From: Xanthomonas cassavae CFBP 4642
GTDB taxonomy: Bacteria; Pseudomonadota; Gammaproteobacteria; Xanthomonadales; Xanthomonadaceae
NCBI RefSeq assembly: GCF_000454545.1
Contig: NZ_CM002139.1
Span: 4,270,948 to 4,283,631, forward strand
Direction: 5' to 3'
DNA: 12,684 bases
Below the pieces are notes generated by a model, which saw only the letters and a list, made by a program, of their open reading frames with translations, was not told where the DNA came from and ran no database searches. Shown piece by piece: positions 7,318 through 12,684 of the stretch. Numbering within the stretch: the stretch's first letter is position 1; each line of letters starts with the position of its first letter. The position numbers and the translations under genes were made by a program.

Positions 7318-8079
7318 CAGCGGCGTTTCGCCCGGACGCAGCGTCAGCACGCGCACGCCATCGCGTGTCACTGCCACCGTGTGTTCGAACTGCGCCGACA
7401 ACTTGCCGTCGCGGGTATGGGCCGGCCACTGATCCGCCTGCGCACGGATCGTCGCACGGCCCTGATTGATCATCGGCTCGATGGTGAACGTCATGCCTTC
7501 CTGCAGCGCCATGCCGGTGCCTGCATGGCCGTAGTGCAGGATCTGCGGTTCCTCATGCATCTCGCGCCCAATGCCGTGCCCGCAATACTCCTTGACCACG
7601 CTATAGCCATGGTCACGCACATGCCGCGCAATGGCGTAGCCGATATCGCCCAGGCGCGCACCCGGCCGCACCGCAGCGATACCTTTCCACATCGCTTGAT
7701 ATGCGGTGTGCACAAGCCGCCGCGCCGGGTAGGCCACCTCGCCCACCAGATACGTCGTACTGGAGTCGGCGATAAAGCCGTTCTTCTCCAGCGTGATATC
7801 CAGATTGACGATCTGCCCGCTGCACAGCACGTCATCGGCCGAAGGCACACCATGGCAGACCACGTCGTCGATGGATGCATTGAGCACGAACTCGAAACCG
7901 TACTGGCCCTTGCTCGCCGGCCGCGCATCGAGCCTATCGACAATCATGCGTTCGACCAAATCGTTGAGCTCCAGCGTGCTGTGGCCTTCCAACGGCAACT
8001 GATCCAGCGCATGGAACACCTGCGCCAGCAGCTGGCCGGACGTGGCCATCAAGGCGATCTCTTCCGGCCGCTTGATCAC
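7303..8079 (-). CDS. map: Type I methionine aminopeptidase
   Basis: The 258-residue enzyme removes N-terminal methionine from nascent proteins in the cytoplasm. All five metal ligands of the family are present (D94, D105, H168, E201, E232), as are the substrate-binding histidines H76 and H175. Every one is offset by exactly three from the E. coli numbering, so the fold is complete and ungapped through the core. Motifs seen are VVCHGVPS, NLDITLEKNGFIADSS, YCGHGIGREMHEEP, FTIEPM and QFEHTVAV. I choose the GTG at 8079: it begins IKRPEEIALM, the normal family N terminus, and overlaps the stop of the ParD-like gene as GTGA. The frame is open 96 bases further up, but that part overlaps the ParD-like gene and looks non-natural. 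The two genes are probably co-transcribed and translationally coupled. This may be a second MetAP copy rather than the essential one; the window cannot tell. Confidence 0.93.
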   Translation of the reverse strand: MIKRPEEIALMATSGQLLAQVFHALDQLPLEGHSTLELNDLVERMIVDRLDARPASKGQYGFEFVLNASIDDVVCHGVPSADDVLCSGQIVNLDITLEKNGFIADSSTTYLVGEVAYPARRLVHTAYQAMWKGIAAVRPGARLGDIGYAIARHVRDHGYSVVKEYCGHGIGREMHEEPQILHYGHAGTGMALQEGMTFTIEPMINQGRATIRAQADQWPAHTRDGKLSAQFEHTVAVTRDGVRVLTLRPGETPLCRLG

Positions 8080-8288
8080 GCCTGCCCCGGTTTCAAGGCT
8101 GGCGCCCTGACACCGGCGGCGCGCAGCTCCTGCGCCACGAGGTCCTGAAACGACGACTCCGGATGCAGCTCGCACAACATGCCGACCTTGATCCAGAAAT
8201 TGGCTTGCGCGTTGATCGACCGGCTGGTCACCGTGCAGGCGCGCCGCAGCTGGTCGTGCAGCTTGTCATCGATGTTGACGATACCCAT
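8076..8288 (-). CDS. Small ParD-like (antitoxin-like) protein
   Basis: This 70-residue protein begins MGIVNIDDKLHDQLRRA and contains TSRSINAQANFWIKVGML, the ribbon-helix-helix style of ParD-like proteins: a short beta strand, then two helices with SINAQANFWI. The C terminus is Pro/Ala-rich. ATG 8288 is preferred over a TTG 15 bases upstream because GGAGG (8297-8293) lies 4 bases before it. The partner expected for a ParD antitoxin, a ParE toxin, is missing; the next gene, overlapping by four bases, is methionine aminopeptidase. It is therefore probably a DNA-binding autoregulator of this operon, not a classical antitoxin; that is inference. Confidence 0.8.
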   Translation of the reverse strand: MGIVNIDDKLHDQLRRACTVTSRSINAQANFWIKVGMLCELHPESSFQDLVAQELRAAGVRAPALKPGQA

Positions 8289-8292
8289 GGAA

Positions 8293-8340
8293 CCTCCAGG
8301 CAATGACTATATAGTTCATATACGAATCATATAGCACCTG
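8293..8340 (-). promoter_or_regulatory. AT-rich promoter/operator of the ParD-like/map operon
   Basis: Within G+C-rich DNA this short segment is strikingly AT-rich. It has a perfect 10-bp palindrome ACTATATAGT (8306-8315) and a heptamer TCATATA repeated at 8316-8322 and 8327-8333 with 11-base phasing, about one helical turn. TATA-like hexamers suit a -10 box. The phased repeats next to a ribbon-helix-helix gene suggest an autoregulatory operator. A strong ribosome-binding site lies at 8297-8293. Confidence 0.55.
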
Positions 8341-8458
8341 CGGCGATCGCGTCACCAGCATGTATGCATGGCGAGCCGCTCCATCCCGCCGCCCGGCCTG
8401 GCACTGCCTATGCCCGGCACTGCCGGCCACGCAGATCGCCGCACTGCACCGGGCCTGC

Positions 8459-8727
8459 TTACTCCGCATCGCCACGACGCGGCGGCGCAGGCCCCAGGGC
8501 CAGCTCCAGCCACCGCGCCAGTTGCCTCGCCACCCGATCGAAATCGGCAATGTCCTGCTTGGCCCGGCACAGCGCCACGCGCCCTCGACGCTGGCGATGA
8601 TCAGCGCGCGCTCAGAACCGACCTGTACGAGTGGTCCGTGCTGATTCCGGGCACCGGCCGCAATCGCCTGGCGGCTGCACCGTCGGGTTGTTCGCCGCTC
8701 CATGCAGTGCAGCACCGCATCATCCAT
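8459..8727 (-). pseudogene. C-terminal remnant of a TetR-family regulator, frameshifted
   Basis: The minus strand first reads QVGSERALIIASVEGA in one frame, then near 8578 must move by two bases to continue as VALCRAKQDIADFDRVARQL and LARWLELALGP, ending at TAA 8461-8459. The joined text (SVEGAxxLCRAKxD...FDRVARQL) is typical of the C-terminal ligand-binding helices of TetR repressors. Loss of one base explains the break. The N-terminal helix-turn-helix is absent, as the ArgP-like remnant lies directly upstream, overlapping it by a few bases. The gene is dead; its former target is unknown. Confidence 0.62.
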
Positions 8728-9142
8728 GCATTGCTGCGGCAGAAGCCGTTCTGATCGCCTGGGTGATGTGCTGCAGCGTGCTGGATCTCACCGCAGAATA
8801 TTGCCAGTAAAGCGGCACATCCACATGCCGTGCCGGGTCCATCAGCACCACCATGCCGCGCTCCACCGCAGCTGCCGCCAGCGTATCGGGCGCCAGACAC
8901 CCGCCCATGCCCATCGCAGCTGTACTGACAAAGCCCACCGATGTGGGCAGGTAATGCACTTGGGGCGACAGCCTCACTCGGGTGACCCGCCGCATGTACC
9001 GTGCCTGCAGATCGTCCTTGCAGTTGAAGGCAAGCATCGGCGCGGCCGCCAGCGATGCAGCGGACGCCCCTGAGACATCCATCCCCATCGCCTGGCGTGT
9101 GGCGACGTGCTCCTGGGCCTCCTGCTGGGCCTGCGCTTCCAG
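8720..9142 (-). pseudogene. C-terminal remnant of an ArgP-like LysR regulator
   Basis: The frame ending at 8720 contains SLAAAPMLAFNCKDDLQARY, HYLPTSVGFVSTAAMGMGG, ERGMVVLMDPARHVDVPLYW and QYSAVRSSTLQHI. These match the effector-binding domain of ArgP/IciA-type LysR regulators, which control arginine/lysine export. The similarity fades upstream of about 9080-9142, and the helix-turn-helix half is missing; the frame runs on into sequence overlapping the end of the RTX gene. It is therefore a truncated relic. The argO/lysE exporter gene often next to argP is not seen here. Confidence 0.65.
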
Positions 9143-9175
9143 AAACCATGCATCACTTCTTCGGCGTAAGTGTTG

Positions 9176-9203
9176 GAGGCAGCACGCATGCGCGTGTTGC
9201 CTC
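9176..9203 (-). repeat. 12-bp inverted repeat after the RTX gene
   Basis: GAGGCAGCACGC (9176-9187) and GCGTGTTGCCTC (9192-9203) pair at 11 of 12 positions around a 4-base loop. It begins 28 bases past the RTX stop on the transcribed strand. It may act as an RTX transcription terminator, though it lacks a T-run, or mark the junction where the regulator remnants were joined. Confidence 0.5.
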
Positions 9204-9230
9204 TCAAACGCCATCGACGACCCAGCCAAT

Positions 9231-12200
9231 TTACTGGATCTGATAACGACTACTGGCATTTTGCGCCAACCAAGATCTTGCTCCGCCCAGAATGCCAGCC
9301 TCCACATCAAGCGCCGGGCCGACGTCGAGATTCGCGGCGCCAGTTTGAAACACACCCATTGCATCGACCAACTGATTGACCTCAGCCAACACCGCACGCT
9401 GCACCGGACGTCGGGACGCAGTGGTGGCAAGCGAATCCTCAGTCTGGTCAACGGCCACCATCTCGGTCGACACAGAAGCCATCAAACGATCACTGCCTGA
9501 GGTGCGGCTGGCCGATGCCGTGGTATTGCCAGCTTGCATCGGTGTCAGCAATGTTTCGAACTCCGCCGCTGAAATGCCGTGCCCACCATCTTCGGGCTGG
9601 ATCATCCACAGAGCGTTATCGCTGCCCAGGAAGTGCTTGAGCACGCTCACCTGCTGATTGGCGTCACCGTCCACTCGCACGATCAGGTCTTCGCCGTTGC
9701 GATGGAAGCTCAGACGCGTCCGCTCGATACCAGCCATGAAAATGGAATCGCTGCCGCCACCGACACTCACGGTGTCCACGCCATCGCCCTCACGATAAGT
9801 GTAGACATCGTCACCCGTACCACCGAACAACAGGTCGTTGCCGTCCTCGCCAACGAGAGTGTCGTTGCCCGCGCCACCGTAGAGCATGTCGTTGCCCGAT
9901 CCGCCGAAGGAACCGCTGCCACCCCACAGAAAATCATCGCCATCACCGCCTTCGACGCGGTCGTCGCCGAGCATGCCGAACAGGGTATCGTTGCCGGCCA
10001 GGCCGCGAAGCAGTTCCTTGCTTGCATTGCCGCTCAGCTGATCGTTCGCGGCGGTACCGGTCAGCACGCGCGCATAGTCGGCCGGATTGGCCTCGCCGTC
10101 ACTGCTGGACACACGGGCATTGATCGCTGCGGTATCCAGCTGGGTGCCGCTGCCGGGCTGCAGGACATCCAACGCGAAATCGCCGCCAAGGAAGTGCTTG
10201 GTCACACGCACACTGCTATTAGCGCCGCTGGCCAGCGCAATCACCAGGTCATCCCCATCGCGGCTGAATCGTAGGTTGCTGACCGGTTGTCCATCCTGAA
10301 ATTGCAGACGGTCGATACCGCCTCCGGTATTGTCGATCACATCGCGGCCACTACTGAATACATAGGTATCGTCGTTGGCGCCGCCCAGCATGAGGTCATC
10401 GCCATCCTCCCCGCGCAGTGTGTCGTTGCCAGCGCCGCCCTCCAGCGTGTCGTCACCGCTGCCGGTGCCATTGCCGCTGCCACCGGACAAGGTGTCGTTG
10501 CCGGCGCCACCTCGCAACGTATCGTTGCCGCCCATGCCCAACAAGGTGTCGTTACCGCCCAGTCCGTCGATCAGATCCTTACCAGTCCCGCCAGTCAGTT
10601 GCTCTCCGGAGGCGGTGCCATTGATGGTCCGGTCGGGACTGCTGCTGTTGATCAGCTGTGCGATCTGCGTTGCGGTATAACGTGCGTTGCTGGCCTGCAC
10701 GACATCCATGCCGGCATCACCGCCCAGGAAGTGGCCGCTGACGCGCGCCGCTGCGATCGTCGCGCCATCGATGTGCACCAGAAGGTCGTTGCCATCGCGC
10801 TTGAACGACAGCCGGCTGCTGGCCACGCCATTCACCAGCAAGGTGTCGTTGCCGCCACCGGTGTTGTTGATGACGTCGCTGCCAGAGCTGCCATCGATAA
10901 CATAGGTATCGTCGCCGGCACCGCCAATCAGCCGGTCATTGCCGGCGCCACCGCTCAGCTGATCGTTACCACCGCGTCCGTTTAACGTGTCGTTACCGGC
11001 AAGGCCAAGCAGGGTATTGGTCGCTTCGCTGCCTTCGATGAGGTTGTCCAGCGCATTGCCGGTGGCTTGGCCGCTGCCGGTCACGCGCAGGTTCTCGACA
11101 TTGCCGGCTAACTGCACCTGCGAACCGGCGGAGCGCACGACGGTATCGATGCCCGCATTGGCGGACTCGGTGACTCGGTCCGAATCGGTATCGACGTAGT
11201 AGGTATCGTCACCGCCGTAACCTTCCATGATGTCATTGCCCTGACCACCATCAAGCACGTTATGGCCGCTATTGCCGTAGAGCCGATTGGCCGATGCGTT
11301 GCCGATCAGCGACAGGTTCCCTTGTCCATCCAGATAACCGTTCTCGACGTTGGCTGAGAGCGTGGCAGACACCACGGCGTAGACCGTATCGGTCCCCTGG
11401 GCTGACAACTCCACCACGGTATCGCCGACATCGTCGAGATAATAGATATCGTTGCCCGCGCCGCCACGCATGTCGTCAGCACCGCTGCCGCCATCCAGCG
11501 TATTGTTCTGGCTGTTGCCAATCAGGGTCTGACGGCCGTCGCGTCCATAGGCTGCCTGTGCACTGCTGCCCTCGACCAATACAACGCGCTCGATATTCTC
11601 GTCTGCGGTATAGACAGACAGGCTGCTTTCGACGGTATCGGCGCCTTCTCCCTCCAGTTCGACGATGGTGGTCATGTCCTGACTATCCAAGACATAGGTG
11701 TCGTCGCCGGCCCCACCCCTCAGCACATCGCCGCCGCCATTGCCGGCGAGGCGATCGTTACCGCCAAGCCCCAACAGTTCTTCACGCTGCCAGGTGCCGA
11801 CAAGACTGTCGTCACCCGCGGTTCCCTCGATCACCGCGACAGTGCGTAACTCCAGGTACATCGCGGTTGAGGCGCCGTGTTGATCGGTCGCGATCAGATT
11901 GAAGCCGAACCACTCCAAACCCAAGGGCGGCGTGCCGCTGATGGTACCGGTGGCGGAATCGATCTGCAGCCATTCTGGCCCATCCACCGCATAGGTGAGC
12001 GTGTCGTCTGCATCATCGACGAAGCTGCCGGCAGGAAGCGCCAAGCTGAAAGCCTGGCCCGTGCGAGGGCTGGCATCGTACTGGAACCAGTTAGCCACTG
12101 GCGGATCGTTGGTGATCTGCAGTTGCGCAAGGTCGCCACGGCGAATGGTGCCGTCGGCGAACACGAATTCGTCGATGGTCTGCACCAGCACCAGCTCGCT

Positions 12201-12650
12201 GGGATTGTTCCAGTCTTCGCGCCAATAACCTTCGATGATCAAGCGATCGTCGGCAGCGGTGCCGAGCTGGACGATCAGATCGAACCCCTCACGGGTCCAG
12301 GTCGCTTCTTCAGCGATGATGCCCTCACCGAAGATCACCCGATCGGTATCGCGGCTTCCGTTGACGGAAATGATGCGGTCGGTACCGTCGCCGGCTTCAT
12401 AAAAGAAGTTGTCGCTTCCTGCACGCGTGCCGTAGGTCCTGCCGTCGCCGTTGAATCCGACCGTGCCGTACAGCACGTCGTTGCCGCGGCCACCGTAGAT
12501 GTCGGCGCCGTACAGTGCCGCGTGGATGGTGTCGTCGCCCTCCTCGCCATACAGCGTGTCGGCCTCATTACTGCTGGTGGCAAGATTAAGGCAACGCTGA
12601 TCAAGTAGTCGCAACGGCCAGCGAACTGGCCGATCCGGCTCATGACGCAC
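9231..12650 (-). CDS. RTX-type calcium-binding secreted protein, 5' end truncated
   Basis: The open frame gives 1139 residues. Natural sequence seems to start near residue 22 (NLATSSNEADTLYG); the first about 20 residues are Arg/Pro-rich and read out of adjoining foreign DNA. Order: nonapeptide repeats and a degenerate HCBP-like segment (about 30-165); a cadherin-like/He_PIG domain (about 176-270) with DDADDTLTYAV and IDSATGTISGTPP; then many GGxGxDxLxG calcium-binding repeats up to about 950. Three HCBP-related modules, each with LSF/LRF-x-RDGxDLxV and a HFLGGD-like motif, sit at about 612-652, 792-832 and 977-1018. The C terminus (about 1040-1139) is repeat-free and could hold the type I secretion signal. 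Such proteins leave the cell by a type I exporter and fold on binding calcium; no exporter gene is in the window. Whether the truncated frame is expressed is doubtful, since the native start and promoter are lost. No toxin enzyme domain is visible. Confidence 0.85.
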   Translation of the reverse strand: MRHEPDRPVRWPLRLLDQRCLNLATSSNEADTLYGEEGDDTIHAALYGADIYGGRGNDVLYGTVGFNGDGRTYGTRAGSDNFFYEAGDGTDRIISVNGSRDTDRVIFGEGIIAEEATWTREGFDLIVQLGTAADDRLIIEGYWREDWNNPSELVLVQTIDEFVFADGTIRRGDLAQLQITNDPPVANWFQYDASPRTGQAFSLALPAGSFVDDADDTLTYAVDGPEWLQIDSATGTISGTPPLGLEWFGFNLIATDQHGASTAMYLELRTVAVIEGTAGDDSLVGTWQREELLGLGGNDRLAGNGGGDVLRGGAGDDTYVLDSQDMTTIVELEGEGADTVESSLSVYTADENIERVVLVEGSSAQAAYGRDGRQTLIGNSQNNTLDGGSGADDMRGGAGNDIYYLDDVGDTVVELSAQGTDTVYAVVSATLSANVENGYLDGQGNLSLIGNASANRLYGNSGHNVLDGGQGNDIMEGYGGDDTYYVDTDSDRVTESANAGIDTVVRSAGSQVQLAGNVENLRVTGSGQATGNALDNLIEGSEATNTLLGLAGNDTLNGRGGNDQLSGGAGNDRLIGGAGDDTYVIDGSSGSDVINNTGGGNDTLLVNGVASSRLSFKRDGNDLLVHIDGATIAAARVSGHFLGGDAGMDVVQASNARYTATQIAQLINSSSPDRTINGTASGEQLTGGTGKDLIDGLGGNDTLLGMGGNDTLRGGAGNDTLSGGSGNGTGSGDDTLEGGAGNDTLRGEDGDDLMLGGANDDTYVFSSGRDVIDNTGGGIDRLQFQDGQPVSNLRFSRDGDDLVIALASGANSSVRVTKHFLGGDFALDVLQPGSGTQLDTAAINARVSSSDGEANPADYARVLTGTAANDQLSGNASKELLRGLAGNDTLFGMLGDDRVEGGDGDDFLWGGSGSFGGSGNDMLYGGAGNDTLVGEDGNDLLFGGTGDDVYTYREGDGVDTVSVGGGSDSIFMAGIERTRLSFHRNGEDLIVRVDGDANQQVSVLKHFLGSDNALWMIQPEDGGHGISAAEFETLLTPMQAGNTTASASRTSGSDRLMASVSTEMVAVDQTEDSLATTASRRPVQRAVLAEVNQLVDAMGVFQTGAANLDVGPALDVEAGILGGARSWLAQNASSRYQIQ

Positions 12651-12684
12651 TTGGATCTACGATCAGCCGTCCTTCCATGCCCGT
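12587..12684. mobile_element. Possible insertion-sequence end cutting the RTX gene
   Basis: RTX-like coding stops abruptly near 12587. The sequence then begins TAAGGCAACGCTGATCAA, which I associate with terminal repeats of Xanthomonas insertion sequences, although no transposase is in view. A perfect 7-bp stem with CGAA loop (12615-12632) follows just inside, as is common near element ends. The family cannot be named. Confidence 0.35.

Noticed and set aside
7381..8148. 255-codon plus-strand ORF opposite map
   Set aside because: The minus strand encodes a complete methionine aminopeptidase with all catalytic residues.
8080..8175. Upstream extension of map to 8175
   Set aside because: It overlaps the ParD-like gene and gives Arg/Gly-rich text; the GTG at 8079 matches the family N terminus.
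8266..8727. Continuous 153-codon minus-strand ORF
   Set aside because: Only its first third is TetR-like; the rest is Trp/Arg-rich out-of-frame text created by the frameshift.
9579..10985. Long plus-strand ORFs opposite the RTX gene
   Set aside because: Antisense to RTX repeats; Ala/Val-rich repetitive text without domains.
9760..12540. Regular short repeats suggesting a CRISPR array
   Set aside because: They are coding glycine-aspartate RTX nonapeptide repeats with 27-base periodicity and no uniform spacers.

Overview
The window looks like chromosomal DNA of a plant-pathogenic Xanthomonas. The main anchors are a 939-residue HrpF/NolX-family type III translocon protein, a candidate type III effector with an imperfect PIP-box-like promoter, high G+C coding style, and a ParD-like/methionine aminopeptidase pair (the pairing is familiar from this group from memory, not from a search). 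Species cannot be fixed from the sequence. All genes I consider real lie on the minus strand.

Left part (1-1810): a minus-strand gene (99-1517) encodes a 472-residue protein with a long Ser/Thr/Pro/Gln-rich N terminus, typical of type III secretion signals. Its C-terminal domain carries a Q-x5-C motif, a GGH motif and a (D/E)PF motif, as in the papain-like C39/AvrRpt2-type cysteine protease fold. It fits no effector family I can name. Upstream is a one-mismatch PIP box (TACGC-N15-TTCGC) with a possible -10 box. A short hairpin with a T-run follows the gene.

Decayed zone (1810-3836): a plus-strand coding region that must switch frames several times and holds in-frame stops, then about 840 bases without a supportable gene but with several perfect inverted repeats and a 12-base direct repeat near the hrpF end. 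hpaF/xopAE, which often follows hrpF in other xanthomonads, is not here.

hrpF (3837-6656): the translocator has three clear tandem repeats of about 110-120 residues plus two degenerate ones, hydrophobic segments near the C terminus and an unusual Ala/Thr-Lys-Gly tetrapeptide tract. Upstream lies a gene-poor stretch (6657-7302), not hrpE/hpaB or other hrp genes, so hrpF sits apart from the core hrp cluster in this orientation.

Housekeeping/TA-like part (7303-8340): a type I methionine aminopeptidase gene overlaps by four bases a small ParD-like gene. A strongly AT-rich upstream segment with a palindrome and a heptamer direct repeat is the likely promoter/operator.

Relic part (8340-9230): C-terminal remnants of a TetR-family regulator (with a frameshift) and an ArgP-like LysR regulator, then a 12-bp inverted repeat.

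Right part (9231-12684): a large RTX-type calcium-binding protein gene whose 5' end appears cut off near 12587 by foreign sequence resembling an insertion-sequence end. Overall this is a rearranged, pathogenicity-island-like flank: a translocon gene and an effector candidate kept intact amid decayed genes, a truncated RTX gene and probable insertion scars.
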